Counted from the first letter of the stretch, positions 16,331-26,128 are shown. The stretch is DNA of 39,954 bases from an uncultured Clostridia bacterium (GCA_934255435.1 CAKQNZ010000003.1:1-39954); one strand, 5' to 3'. Numbers and translations: made by a program. The notes: generated by a model from the sequence alone, not told the origin.

Positions 16331-17695
16331 TCAGGCAGTAACGAAGCCGACTATCAGGAAAGCAACAGCGCTGAGGGCTGCCGAGCCGAGGACATAAGGC
16401 GCTACGGCTTTTATCTGAGTCATATTAGGCACTCCTGTACCTGCCGAAGTCATGAATACTGCGTCGGAGTAGAAACAGAACTTGCTGCCGAATGCAACTC
16501 CGGACATGATGGCTGCGATGATGATCGCAGGATCGATACCCATGGATGACGCCAGAGGTACGAAGATCGGTACAGTTATGACGATGAGCACCCAGAAACT
16601 TGCGGCTGCGAATGCCACAGCACCGATGATGATGAATGCCAGTGCCGGGAGCAGAGCAGGAGGGATAGTCCCTGAAAGTCCGTTGATGACGAATGTTGAG
16701 AATCCCATTGCATCGTTGGCGGAACCCAGTATGTAAGCGAAGCAGATGATGAACGCCAGTCCTGCCATGCTTGTGATGCCTTCGAACATGGTGTTCATGA
16801 ACTCGCCGAGAGTCATCAGCCTCTGAGCCAGATAAAGTATGAACTGGATGACGATGGCTGCGATAATACCGTGTACGACGCTGTTGTCGCAGACGATAGT
16901 GACTACTATGAGTGCGATGATAGGTATGAAAAAGTTCAGCGGTGACGATGGCCTGATGTCTTCATCTGATTCTTCTCCCATATTTATTATTGATGATGTG
17001 CTTCCTGATGATTCAGCAGGGCAGAGTACAGAGCCGCCTGCGTCCACACGCTCGTAGGCTTTCTTTATCAGACCGACTTTCGGTATTATGCCGAGGGCTA
17101 CAAGCAGACACACGATTATGGCGATGATCGGGAAGAACATATAAGGCAGAGATCTGACATAGTCAGTGAAACCCAGACCCTGTTCCGACAGGCAGCCGAT
17201 GGCGAATGCAGCCCAGCTTGTAAAAGGTATCAGTACACATACGCAGGCTCCCATTGAGTTTGCGCCGTATGCCAGATGTTCACGGGGTATCCTCTGCTTG
17301 TCGGTCAGTGTTCTCATGGAAGATGACACTGCCAGCACGTTGAGATAATCGTCTACGAACATGATGATGCCCATGAGCCATGTGACGAACATCGTCTTTT
17401 TGCGTGTGTTTGCAAATCTGCCTATGGCGTTGGCGAATCCCTGGAGAGCTCCTGATTTTTCAAAGAGCTTGATGATGGCGCCGAAGCCCAGCAGCAGTAT
17501 CAGCAGGAACTGATACGATTCGTTGGAAAGTGCTCCGTAGAGCCAGCCTACATAGCCGTTGAAGATGTCTGTCTTGAAGACAAGAGCAGCCCCGACTATT
17601 GATGAGAAAATGATCATCTCTGGCATTTTCTTGGTGATAAGAACGCCAATGATAAGTACTGCGATAGGTATGCATGATATTATTCCATATTCCAT
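16331..17695 (-). CDS. NhaC-family antiporter/transporter, copy 1
   Basis: Polytopic membrane protein (454 residues, about 11 helices) of the NhaC Na+/H+ antiporter superfamily. FVDDYLNVLAVSSSMR in the middle is the conserved core, and the GSKFCFYSDAVFMTSAGTG stretch near the C-terminus is typical. Some NhaC members exchange organic substrates (for example malate/lactate in MleN, arginine/ornithine in ArcD-like proteins). Pairing with an intracellular amidohydrolase suggests import of that enzyme's substrate; this is inference. AAAAGGAGG lies a few bases before the ATG. It is the first gene of the minus-strand operon and divergent from the LuxR-type regulator. Confidence 0.87.
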   Translation of the reverse strand: MEYGIISCIPIAVLIIGVLITKKMPEMIIFSSIVGAALVFKTDIFNGYVGWLYGALSNESYQFLLILLLGFGAIIKLFEKSGALQGFANAIGRFANTRKKTMFVTWLMGIIMFVDDYLNVLAVSSSMRTLTDKQRIPREHLAYGANSMGACVCVLIPFTSWAAFAIGCLSEQGLGFTDYVRSLPYMFFPIIAIIVCLLVALGIIPKVGLIKKAYERVDAGGSVLCPAESSGSTSSIINMGEESDEDIRPSSPLNFFIPIIALIVVTIVCDNSVVHGIIAAIVIQFILYLAQRLMTLGEFMNTMFEGITSMAGLAFIICFAYILGSANDAMGFSTFVINGLSGTIPPALLPALAFIIIGAVAFAAASFWVLIVITVPIFVPLASSMGIDPAIIIAAIMSGVAFGSKFCFYSDAVFMTSAGTGVPNMTQIKAVAPYVLGSAALSAVAFLIVGFVTA

Positions 17696-17785
17696 GTTTG
17701 CCTCCTTTTAAGTTATTAATATGATATAATTTAAATACGCCTTCAATATATGATAAATCTGAAAATTAAGAAATTACAAAACGGA

Positions 17786-17841
17786 GTGATTATTATAACT
17801 ATAAATTATCATAATAATCACAAAAGACTATTATAATAATC
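17786..17841. promoter_or_regulatory. Three ATAATAATC half-sites between the antiporter and LuxR genes
   Basis: GTGATTATTAT (17786-17796) and ATAATAATCAC (17811-17821) form a perfect 11-bp inverted repeat with a 14-base centre. A third half-site, ATAATAATC, follows at 17833-17841. Position between divergent genes and symmetry suggest a binding site for a dimeric regulator, probably the neighbouring LuxR-type protein. Confidence 0.5.
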
Positions 17842-17860
17842 CATAAGGAGTAGTGGAGAT

Positions 17861-17914
17861 ATGGTTAAAAAGGTGTATAATCACCTAAAGAAGTTATGGA
17901 AGTCGGAAGTTTAA
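17861..17914 (+). CDS. Possible 17-residue leader peptide before the LuxR gene
   Basis: An ATG with AAGGAG ten bases upstream opens a short frame encoding MVKKVYNHLKKLWKSEV, a basic, possibly amphipathic peptide. An AGGTG/CACCT hairpin lies within it (17871-17886). It stops 29 bases before the chosen start of the regulator. Translation is unproven. Confidence 0.3.
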   Translation: MVKKVYNHLKKLWKSEV

Positions 17915-17943
17915 ATGTGGTCAGAAACAAAGGAGTGCTGTTT

Positions 17944-18690
17944 ATGGAAAAAAGCAATGTCATGCTGCTGAATGACATAATCTACAAGGTACATACAATA
18001 GAAAACTGTGACGAGATGAGAAAATCGGTGCTGGAGATGCTGCAGTATCTGATACCTTCAGATATACTGACGTTTTATCTTGCATCGCCGGAAAGTCCAT
18101 ATGAACTGTCAAGACCTGTAGGGATAGGACTTGAGGAGGACCGATGGCAGCTTTATCTGGATCATTTTCAGAAACTCGATTATACGAGATGGACTTTTGC
18201 AGCTCCCCAGGCAGGCGTATACAGAGAAACTGATCTGATGAACGATGATGTGAGAGTCAACACGCCTTTTTATCAGCAGATGTTCGCCCCTGCAGGGATC
18301 CATTATTCTGTGATAATGACGATAATCCACGAAGGCCGGTTCCTGGGATGCATCAATCTTTTCAGGAAGCCGGAGGCCGGCGACTATACCGATGAAGAAG
18401 TGCTGGCGCTGGACATACTGAAGGGCCATCTGGGATTCAGGCTCAGCGTGATGCTGGAAAATCTCAGAGACAGAAGGCAGGCGTACCCTGCAGGAGATGA
18501 GCTGAAAAGCAGATATGGTCTGACTCAGCGTGAAACAGAGATCGCATATCTGCTGCTGGATGGCATATCAAAAGAAGATATATGCAGCAGCCTCTGCATC
18601 AGCCAGAACACCCTAAAGAAGCATACTCTGAACATATATAAAAAGCTGGGGATAAACAGCTGGAGAGAGATGCTTAAACTGCTGAAATGA
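17944..18690 (+). CDS. LuxR-type transcriptional regulator
   Basis: Transcription factor of 248 residues. The C-terminal 65 residues are a LuxR/GerE helix-turn-helix (LTQRETEIAYLLLDGISKEDICSSLCISQNTLKKH). The N-terminal 180 residues look like a GAF-type sensory domain and lack receiver-domain residues, so a small molecule rather than phosphorylation probably controls it. ATG 17944 is chosen because GGAG lies eight bases upstream; an in-frame ATG at 17896 has a poorer site. It sits between two divergent amidohydrolase/antiporter operons, which makes it their likely regulator, perhaps through the half-sites at 17786-17841. Confidence 0.85.
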   Translation: MEKSNVMLLNDIIYKVHTIENCDEMRKSVLEMLQYLIPSDILTFYLASPESPYELSRPVGIGLEEDRWQLYLDHFQKLDYTRWTFAAPQAGVYRETDLMNDDVRVNTPFYQQMFAPAGIHYSVIMTIIHEGRFLGCINLFRKPEAGDYTDEEVLALDILKGHLGFRLSVMLENLRDRRQAYPAGDELKSRYGLTQRETEIAYLLLDGISKEDICSSLCISQNTLKKHTLNIYKKLGINSWREMLKLLK

Positions 18691-18820
18691 CAAAATATAC
18701 AGGCCAGTGGAATGAATGATGACAGCCTGCAGCGCATGATGGACTCTGCAGGATCAGCTGTATGATAAGTGGCAGGAAAAGCTGAATGAAAAAGTGATAT
18801 CTGCGGATATATGATAAGAA

Positions 18821-18872
18821 CCCCCTTAAGTAGACAAGGTAAATAACCAAAATCTACGGAAGGGGGATTTTT
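18821..18872 (+). terminator. Terminator of the LuxR-type gene
   Basis: CCCCCTT (18821-18827) pairs with AAGGGGG (18860-18866), with an inner GTAGA/TCTAC pair, followed by ATTTTTC. The branch is long but the closing stem and U tract are clear. Confidence 0.8.
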
Positions 18873-19145
18873 CATTTTTGTATATAAAACGCCATCAGAG
18901 ATATTTCCGGGATATCGATGGAGTTATGAGATCAAGTTGTGCAGCAAACGTTATTTCTGATACTGAAAGTATGCTTCGAAATCTACGGATCATGCCTGAA
19001 CAGTCATTGTATGGAGTTACGATGCTGTTATATAATACATAAACTCAGCTAATTGTTACAATAATGCACTTTGCAGCTTGATTTAGAATTATCAGGCTAT
19101 TATTTCAAATAAAAGAAAAAATGCAAAAAAAAGACATTTAACCTG
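18873..19145. other. Intergenic stretch without a supported gene
   Basis: AT-rich DNA between the LuxR-type gene's terminator and the promoter of the second module. A 38-codon frame from 18926 to 19042 exists but its GGAG is only three bases from the ATG, so I do not call it. A small palindrome, ATTGTTACAAT, lies near 19053. Confidence 0.4.
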
Positions 19146-19173
19146 TTGATTTTTTTGCGTGCTGATATATAAT
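19146..19173 (+). promoter_or_regulatory. Promoter of the second amidohydrolase/antiporter operon
   Basis: TTGATT (19146-19151) and a perfect TATAAT (19168-19173) with 16-bp spacing, about 65 bases before the start codon. A palindrome TACATGTA lies in the leader near 19190. Confidence 0.65.
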
Positions 19174-19238
19174 TAATTTGTTGTACCTGTACATGTAAAT
19201 GCAGGCCAGATAAAGAAATCCAGATGGAGGAACAGGAA

Positions 19239-20873
19239 ATGATAGCAGATAAAGTTTTAAAAAGCAATGTCATATATACCGGTGTCAGCAATGATATAAT
19301 CAGCGGTGGAGTGGCTGTATCCGGGAACAGGATAATAGCTGTGGCCGGCAATGATGAGATCGATGCATATATCGGAGAGGACACGGAAGTCTACGAGTAC
19401 AGGGATCAGCTGATAATGCCGGGTCTCATCGATAATCATGTGCATGTGACCATGGGAGCCATGATGCACGACAATGATCTTAACCTTGAAGGCACAAAGT
19501 CAGCGGAAGAATGTGTGGAGATGGTAAGGGCTTACCTTGAAAAGCACCCGGACACAAGTCTGCTGGTAGCTTCAGGCTGGATGATCTCCGCATGGGATAA
19601 CAATGAATTCCCGCGTAAGGAGATGCTGGATGAGATCTCCACAGATATACCTATCTGCCTGGGAACAGCCGACGGATGGCTCAGCTGGGTAAACTCCAAG
19701 GCGCTGGAGATGTTCGGATACACGAAAGAAAGCATAACGAAAGAAAGAGAACTGTATGTCAAGAAAGACGAGACAGGCGAGCTCACAGGAATGCTGTACC
19801 ATATAGGATCGGATCCTGTATTTTTCATGCTGCTCAATATAGATAAGACTCAGGCAAAGACCATGCTCAGACATTCGCTGGGTATATACAGCAGCTATGG
19901 CATCACTGCAGCCGGAGATGTTTCAAACGAGCTTGAGATCGAGAAAGAACCGAAGGGTTTCGTGCTCTACAGGGAAATGGAGCAGGCAGGCGACCTGGAT
20001 GTCAGGATGTATGTGTATCCGTCCATAGGCAAGACCGGGGATTTCACCCGTGCGAAGGAACTTATGGACGAGTACAGAGACGGTTATGTCATCATGCCGG
20101 GACTGAAAGCTTATGGAGACGGCGTCATCGATGCCCACACAGGAGTGCTCAATGCACCTTATCTCGACAAGCCTGAGGATCCTGACTTCAATGCTACTCC
20201 GATATTCACACAGGAAGCTCTCAGCGATATCATAACCAAGGCCAATGCCGAGGGGTATCCGGTGAGGATCCACTGCACAGGTGACGGAAGCACGAGGATG
20301 GCGCTGAACGCCTTCGAAGCATCCATCAAAGCCAACGGCAGACACGGTCTCAGAAACGGCATCGAGCATATAGAGCTGATGGAGGATGAAGATTATCCGA
20401 GATTCGCGGAGCTGGATGTTATGGCAAACAAGCAGCCGGCACATTATTATCTCTGTACCGAAAAATATATGCTGGACGCACTGGGAGAAAGAAGATGGTT
20501 CAGGAGCCAGCCGCTGAAATCTTTTTACGATGCCGGAGCAAATGTATCCCTCAGCACGGATTTCCCTATCGTGGAGATCAATCCGTTCCACAACATCTAC
20601 GTTGCAGTGACGAGACTTGATCTCGAGGGCAATGAGATCGGTGCGGATATAAATGAAAAGATAGATATATTCCAGGCTCTCCAGGGCTATACATACATGG
20701 GCGCATACGGCATGGGAGCTGAGAACGAGATAGGATCGCTGGAAGCCGGAAAGCTGGCGGACATCGCTGTCATAAACGGCAGAGTGTTCGATGAGGACCC
20801 TGAGAAACTTCTCGACAGGAAATCGGTCCTGACGATTATGGACGGGCGTACCGTCTATGAGGAAAAGCAGTAG
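19239..20873 (+). CDS. Amidohydrolase, YtcJ family, copy 2
   Basis: Second YtcJ-like Amidohydro_3 enzyme of the window (544 residues). Metal-binding motifs are intact: LIDNHVHVTMG, HCTGDGSTRMAL, EHIELMEDED and the catalytic Asp in LSTDFPIVEINPF. ATG 19239 is chosen because GGAGG lies eight bases upstream and because MIADKVLKS then lines up with the start of copy 1; an ATG at 19224 overlaps that site. The two copies share motifs and length but are clearly divergent, for example DYPVVDFDPF against DFPIVEINPF, so they probably handle related but different substrates. It is co-transcribed with the second antiporter gene 85 bases downstream. Confidence 0.9.
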   Translation: MIADKVLKSNVIYTGVSNDIISGGVAVSGNRIIAVAGNDEIDAYIGEDTEVYEYRDQLIMPGLIDNHVHVTMGAMMHDNDLNLEGTKSAEECVEMVRAYLEKHPDTSLLVASGWMISAWDNNEFPRKEMLDEISTDIPICLGTADGWLSWVNSKALEMFGYTKESITKERELYVKKDETGELTGMLYHIGSDPVFFMLLNIDKTQAKTMLRHSLGIYSSYGITAAGDVSNELEIEKEPKGFVLYREMEQAGDLDVRMYVYPSIGKTGDFTRAKELMDEYRDGYVIMPGLKAYGDGVIDAHTGVLNAPYLDKPEDPDFNATPIFTQEALSDIITKANAEGYPVRIHCTGDGSTRMALNAFEASIKANGRHGLRNGIEHIELMEDEDYPRFAELDVMANKQPAHYYLCTEKYMLDALGERRWFRSQPLKSFYDAGANVSLSTDFPIVEINPFHNIYVAVTRLDLEGNEIGADINEKIDIFQALQGYTYMGAYGMGAENEIGSLEAGKLADIAVINGRVFDEDPEKLLDRKSVLTIMDGRTVYEEKQ

Positions 20874-20958
20874 TGCGGGGATCTGCAGATAAACGTCAGA
20901 TACATTTTTTAAAATGTCAATAAATAATTATTTACACTAAGAGAGGAGAACTTATATC

Positions 20959-22335
20959 ATGGAGTATGGAATATTATGTGTGCTCCCGGTAGTGACGATA
21001 CTTGTTATCGCTGTTACCACAAAGCGTACGCTGTTTGCTATGACATGCGGTCTGGCAATGGCAGCGATGCTTCTTGGCAAAGGACCTAAAGGTTTTGCGG
21101 GATCGTTCTTTGACAATATCTACGCCGCATTCACAAACGAGTCACTTCAGTGGCTGCTGGTGGTTATCGCTCTGTTCGGAATACTGATAATGCTGTATGA
21201 GAAAACAGGCGCTGTAACTGATTTCGGATACTGGGCAGGCAAGTTCATCAAAACAAAGAAAACTGCACTGTTCGGTACATTCATCCTGGGTGTCGTTATA
21301 TTCATCGACGACTACCTCAATAATCTGGCTGTAGGTACTACTATGAAAGGTATCACAGACAGACTTGGTATCCCGAGACAGCAGCTGGCTTATGTTGTAA
21401 ATACAGTGGCAGCGCCGGTCTGCCTGCTGATACCGCTTTCATCATGGGCTGTATATTTTGCAACACTGATGGGAGACCAGGGCGTCAAGATCAATGGATC
21501 TTCGATGGCTGCATACATACACGGTCTGCCGCTGGCATTCTATGCGTGGTTCGCAGTTATCATATGTATCCTTCAGATCATTGGCGTGATCCCGAAGATC
21601 GGACCAATGAAAAAGGCTTACGAACGTTATGAGAGACTGGGCGATGTGTTCCCTGAAGGAACTGATCCTGAGCTGGTTGCAAGTGTAAAGAACGAAATGA
21701 ACAGTGAACAGGAAGAAGGTAAGAAAGCTCATCCGTGGAACTTCCTCCTGCCGCTCATCGTCATGATCGTTGTAGCTCTGCTGACAGACGTGCTGAAAGG
21801 ATCAGCCTCGGGCGTTATCGTAGCATTCGCTATGTATTTCCTTGAAAAGAAAATGAGCTTCAAGAATCTTCTGACAGCATGCTTCGACGGCGTTATGTCA
21901 ATGGGATTCGTATTCATACTGTCAGTACTGGCTTTCTCAGTGCAGAATGCAAACATCGAGCTGGGACTGGCCAACTACGTTATCTCAGTTACAGAGCCTG
22001 TTATGAAGGGCGGATTCCTGCCTGCAGTAGTATTCATCGTATGCGGTATATATGCATATGCTACAGGATGCTTCTGGGATCTGGCAGCTATCATCATACC
22101 TATCGTTATCCCGCTTTCAAATGCAATGGGCGTAGATCCGATCGTTACATCAGCAGCAGTATTCTCAGGAGCTGCCTTCGGAAGCAACACATGCCTCTAC
22201 GGAGACGGAGTCATCATGTGTGCACAGGGTTGTCAGATCAAGAGTCTCGACCTCATGACGACGACACTGCCGTATGCATGTATAGCCGGAGTAGCGACAG
22301 TGATATGCTATCTGGTTGTAGGATTTGCTATGTAG
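20959..22335 (+). CDS. NhaC-family antiporter/transporter, copy 2
   Basis: Polytopic membrane protein (458 residues, about 11 helices), paralogous to the antiporter at 16331-17695. The core IFIDDYLNNLAVGTTMK and the C-terminal FGSNTCLYGDGVIMCAQG stretch match the NhaC superfamily. GAGAGGAG lies about ten bases before the ATG. Gene order is reversed relative to copy 1 (amidohydrolase first here, antiporter first there), so the modules are not a simple recent inverted duplication. The likely role is sodium- or proton-coupled exchange of the amidohydrolase substrate. Confidence 0.87.
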   Translation: MEYGILCVLPVVTILVIAVTTKRTLFAMTCGLAMAAMLLGKGPKGFAGSFFDNIYAAFTNESLQWLLVVIALFGILIMLYEKTGAVTDFGYWAGKFIKTKKTALFGTFILGVVIFIDDYLNNLAVGTTMKGITDRLGIPRQQLAYVVNTVAAPVCLLIPLSSWAVYFATLMGDQGVKINGSSMAAYIHGLPLAFYAWFAVIICILQIIGVIPKIGPMKKAYERYERLGDVFPEGTDPELVASVKNEMNSEQEEGKKAHPWNFLLPLIVMIVVALLTDVLKGSASGVIVAFAMYFLEKKMSFKNLLTACFDGVMSMGFVFILSVLAFSVQNANIELGLANYVISVTEPVMKGGFLPAVVFIVCGIYAYATGCFWDLAAIIIPIVIPLSNAMGVDPIVTSAAVFSGAAFGSNTCLYGDGVIMCAQGCQIKSLDLMTTTLPYACIAGVATVICYLVVGFAM

Positions 22336-22368
22336 CACAAAATACATATAAAAAAGAATAGTTCCTTA

Positions 22369-22412
22369 AATGCCGTTAAAACCTTATGTTTCAGGGTTTT
22401 GACGGCATTTTT
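22369..22412 (+). terminator. Terminator of the second antiporter gene
   Basis: AATGCCGTTAAAACC (22369-22383) pairs with GGTTTTGACGGCATT (22395-22409) with one G-U pair, followed by a run of T residues. Confidence 0.85.
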
Positions 22413-24291
22413 GTATATTGACAGATGCGTATTACAAAAAGGAAATAACGGCAGGGCAGATTACGGAAAGCAGATCTTAAAGCAGCTTTCAGCTGTGGAT
22501 GCTGACGGTAATGGCAAAATCACAGATGAAAGTGATGCAGTTTACTACTATACTTATGGTGAGATAAAGAATGCAGGAGAAGAAGTAGCGTTCTATTATG
22601 GTAACCACGGAGAAGGTGAGACTGCCAATGTCAAAGGTGCTAAACTGTCAACGCTTCTTGACAACATAGAAGGCGTGGATATAAAGGACGACTGGATAAT
22701 ACAATATATGGAGGAAGACGCATATCATGCAACTTCTCCAGAGTATCAGGATACAGTGAGAGGTCTGACTGACGAGAACGGTGTAGGCAATGGTTCGAAA
22801 TCCGGCCTGCCTGCAGAAACTGTCATAGGCTATGCCAATAAAACCGTTTATGACAACCCTGATGAAAATCGTGTAAATGATACAGAATATGTAAGTTTCC
22901 TCAACTATGAAAGAGAGACTTCATATGTCAGAGCATACAGACAGACTAACAGTGCTAACTCATCTGTACTGAAAGTTCTCAAAGGTGTTGTCGTAAGCAA
23001 CAATGAGAGAGCAGATGGAGCCGCGCTTCCGACTGCAAAAACAGGTTACATATTAAGATCAGTTGATTCGAATGGTGATGCTATTGCAGATGACTACACT
23101 GTTCAGGGGCTTATGGAGGGCATGGATTGGCCTGTAACTCCTAATGTCATTGTAACATGGGCAGATCTTACAAATCAGAGTGGTAACTGGAATGGCGTAT
23201 CAAAGGTAGTAACTATTGATGGTAAACTTACAACTGAGAAAAAACCTAAACCAACAACAGTAGTATCATTCCGATATAAAGAGAACACTTTCTATAAAGC
23301 TGACAATAACGGAGTTGTGACAGAACTTTTAAGATCCAATATCGCAAGCCAGGGACGTGAATTTCCTGAATCAAATGTAAAAGATGGGACTTCATATGAG
23401 TTCTTCGGATATAACAAGCCTATGTATGTGAGATATCAGGGTATGTACCTGAGGAGTCTCATAGATCCGGCTTCAGATGACAAGGTATACATCGTCCAGA
23501 AGAATGGTAAAGCGCTGGATATAACTGATACAGTAGATGATTACTTCGTAGCGTACTATTATACAGAATCAAAGAGTGCTACGAATATTTCCAATGGTAA
23601 AAGAGTGCCTCTGAATTATGATTCTGCTGTGTTTGTTGATACGAAGAGTGCAGAAATCGAATATTCAAACAACAGCGGAGATCATACTCCTGAATCAAAG
23701 AAGGGAGCTACAATATACAAAAACGCAGAAATCGTGATTGCTAAACAGCCTGCCGCAGTGAAGGGGTTATCAGCGAAACTTTCGAAATACAACAGCATCA
23801 GGGCAAGCTGGAACAAGGCTGATGGAGCTGACGGATACAGAGTATACTACAGAACAGGCAGTGGCAAGTGGAGCTCAAAGACTGTCAAGGGAACTTCAAC
23901 AGTGATGTCAGGTCTGAAGTCAGACAAGACATATTCCGTAAAAGTAAAGGCTTACAATGAAGTGAACGGAGTAAAGGTATACAGTGATGAAAGTGCTGTA
24001 AAATCAGCAACTACACTGAAGAAAGTAACTCTTACAGCCAAGGTATCATCAGGCAAGGCTAAGATAAGCGTTTCGAATATCAAGGGCGAGTCAGGATATC
24101 AGATATACGGGAAGACTTCAAAAGGTGAGTGGAAACGTGTAAAGACTCTGAAAGCAGATAAAACATCATATACTACAGTTAAGAAGCTCAAGAAGGGTAA
24201 GACATACTATGTTAAAGCAAGAGCATACAAGACTGTAGATGGGAAGAAGATATATGCACCATGGTCGTCTGTAAAGAAAATCAAGAGATAG
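22413..24291 (+). pseudogene. 5'-truncated FN3 surface-protein gene
   Basis: A long open frame begins without a start codon or ribosome binding site right after the terminator at 22369-22412. It has no signal peptide, although its two downstream relatives have one. The first 60 bases look frameshifted: another frame reads DAYYKKEITAGQI before meeting a stop, and from about 22465 the long frame becomes protein-like (GKQILKQLSAVDADGNGKI). The body contains KGAKLSTLLDN, also found in the next gene as KGVSLESVMDR, and two C-terminal FN3 domains (about residues 452-545 and 546-630 of the open frame). The natural reading is a surface-protein gene whose promoter, start and signal peptide were lost by deletion at the antiporter terminator. 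A recently formed or phase-variable fragment is possible. Confidence 0.65.
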
Positions 24292-24321
24292 ACAGGGGTA
24301 ATATAGTGATGTAAGACGAGA

Positions 24322-24348
24322 AGCCGGTGAATTTTTCATCGGCTTTTC
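24322..24348 (+). terminator. Weak terminator after the truncated FN3 gene
   Basis: AGCCGGTG (24322-24329) pairs with CATCGGCT (24337-24344) with one G-U pair, followed by only TTTC. Confidence 0.5.
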
Positions 24349-24352
24349 GGGA

Positions 24353-24358
24353 TATAAT
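24353..24358 (+). promoter_or_regulatory. Candidate -10 of the second FN3 gene
   Basis: A TATAAT hexamer lies 39 bases before the start codon at 24398. No convincing -35 is seen at the expected distance, so this is tentative. Confidence 0.35.
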
Positions 24359-24397
24359 AGACACCCGAAAAACAATAGTTGGGAAAGGTATAATAAT

Positions 24398-26110
24398 ATG
24401 TATTATAGCAGAAAAAAACATATCACCATTACGGTATTATTAGCTTCATTACTCGTGATTATAGGAATGACCACATCTGCAATAAACGTGCATGGTGCAG
24501 AATCTGATTCTGAAAAGCCGGGACTTGTCATAATGGGAGATGGCGTTAAGGGAACAGAAGGCTTTCAGAAAAATGTAATGTATCTGACTGTGGATCAGAA
24601 AGAAGATATAAAGGAAACTCGTGATCCGGAAAAATACGGTCTTGGCAATTGCTGGATAAGTGGAATGAGGTATTCTTCATATGATAATCATGGTACCGGC
24701 GGTTGGCACTATACCATAGCAGATGGCCTGGATGTGAAAAAACTTACAGATGCCGTTACAGACGGCAAATCGGACGAGATTGGTTCGGTATGGTTGTATT
24801 CATCAGATACATATAGTACCAAACTCATATTTTCAGAAGCAGGAAGGATGATGTATTATCCACCGGGGACAAGTATTGATTCAGAAAGAATTTCAGACCC
24901 TCCTATGATTGCATACTATAAAACTACAACAAAGACCGATGATCCTGAAAACGGTGTGGAGCCCGACGGTCCTGCTGAAAAGCTGGCATCAGGTTCAGAG
25001 ACATATGTATATGGTCAGAAAAGCGGACCGAAAGATGATAATAACTGTCACTACATAAAAAGTGTAAACACGGTGGAAATCGGCGATTTCAGCTGTTTCA
25101 TCAGGAGCAGCAATGATAGGTATGCTATTGCGACACTCAGGGATATCATATGCAAAGGTATTGAATACAGGACATATGATATGACAGACGGCAATGGTAA
25201 TTCAATATCGTTCAATGTTAAAGGTGTATCTTTGGAATCTGTCATGGACAGGATGGGCATCGACGAGTTCATGCCGGACTATGCAGATATAAGGATACAG
25301 GCAGTATCATCTTCTGGTGAAACTCTCAGCATCAGCAGAGAACAGCTGAAAGACAGCATCGTGGCATGGGGCTTCTCAGATGACAGGGAGACACCGGCAG
25401 AACAGACCGGATATCTGGCATTTTATACGAAGGACAGTGATGGCAGCGGCAGAGTACCGTACGATCTCAGCAGGATAAACATCACAGACGAGAACGGCCA
25501 TGTGCTTACGCAGGTGCCGCAGAAACCGGCAGAACCGGTGAAAGCACCGGCAGCTGTCAAAAATCTGACAGTAAAATCTGTAACATATGATTCGGTGAAG
25601 CTCACCTGGGCAAAGTCGGGAAATGCTACAGGATACGACGTATACCGCTCCACAAAGGAAAACAGCGGATATTCCAAAGTCAATAAGACTCCTGTGACAT
25701 CGACATCTTTCAATAATAAGTCACTGAAGACGGGTACTAAATATTATTACAAAGTCAAGGCGCTGCGCACAGAAGGTACAGAGACAGTGGAAAGCGGCTA
25801 TTCGAAATATGTTTCGGCCAGACCGCATCTCAGCAAACCGACGGTGAAACTCACGGCAGGCAAGAAAAAGGTGATTGTGAAATGGAACAGGATAAATGGA
25901 GCTGCAGGATATAAAGTATACCGCTCCACGAAGAAGAGCAGCGGATACAAGTGCATCGCCACTGTGAAAAAAGGCAGCACGAAGAGCCTGGTGAACAAGA
26001 ATCTCAAAAAAGGAAAACGCTATTACTACCAAGTTCGCGCTTATGTGAAGGTCAGCGGTAAATACGTTTACAGCAGCTATTCATCGGCGAGATCAGCAAA
26101 AGCAAAATAA
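24398..26110 (+). CDS. Secreted surface protein with two C-terminal FN3 domains
   Basis: Exported protein of 570 residues. The N-terminus is a signal peptide (basic YSRKKH, a hydrophobic core to about residue 28, cleavage likely near VHG-AES at 34-35). Two unnamed extracellular regions follow (about 40-180 and 195-375); the second has GVSLESVMDRMGI, which resembles the fold-defining stretch of sulfite-oxidase-like domains in clostridial surface proteins, a tentative match. Two FN3 domains end the protein (about 388-480 and 481-570), rich in Lys and Ser, ending in AKAK without LPxTG or SLH anchor. AAAGG lies nine bases before the ATG. The FN3 text nearly repeats that of the next gene. Binding or adhesion is likely; the ligand is unknown. 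Confidence 0.8.
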   Translation: MYYSRKKHITITVLLASLLVIIGMTTSAINVHGAESDSEKPGLVIMGDGVKGTEGFQKNVMYLTVDQKEDIKETRDPEKYGLGNCWISGMRYSSYDNHGTGGWHYTIADGLDVKKLTDAVTDGKSDEIGSVWLYSSDTYSTKLIFSEAGRMMYYPPGTSIDSERISDPPMIAYYKTTTKTDDPENGVEPDGPAEKLASGSETYVYGQKSGPKDDNNCHYIKSVNTVEIGDFSCFIRSSNDRYAIATLRDIICKGIEYRTYDMTDGNGNSISFNVKGVSLESVMDRMGIDEFMPDYADIRIQAVSSSGETLSISREQLKDSIVAWGFSDDRETPAEQTGYLAFYTKDSDGSGRVPYDLSRINITDENGHVLTQVPQKPAEPVKAPAAVKNLTVKSVTYDSVKLTWAKSGNATGYDVYRSTKENSGYSKVNKTPVTSTSFNNKSLKTGTKYYYKVKALRTEGTETVESGYSKYVSARPHLSKPTVKLTAGKKKVIVKWNRINGAAGYKVYRSTKKSSGYKCIATVKKGSTKSLVNKNLKKGKRYYYQVRAYVKVSGKYVYSSYSSARSAKAK

Positions 26111-26128
26111 CAGCATCAGGAGGAACCT

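Noticed and set aside
18711..18815. Coding-like vestige with an internal TGA, considered as a selenoprotein
   Set aside because: The stretch after the TGA reads protein-like (QDQLYDKWQEKLNEKVISAD), but the upstream part is only seven codons and no convincing SECIS hairpin follows. It may be a gene remnant; evidence is too thin to call.
18821..18872. Terminal repeat of an insertion sequence
   Set aside because: The CCCCCTT/AAGGGGG repeat is single in the window, with a U tract and no transposase nearby; a terminator explains it.
18926..19042. 38-codon ORF in the gap before the second amidohydrolase
   Set aside because: GGAG lies only three bases from the ATG, there is no promoter, and no recognisable motif.
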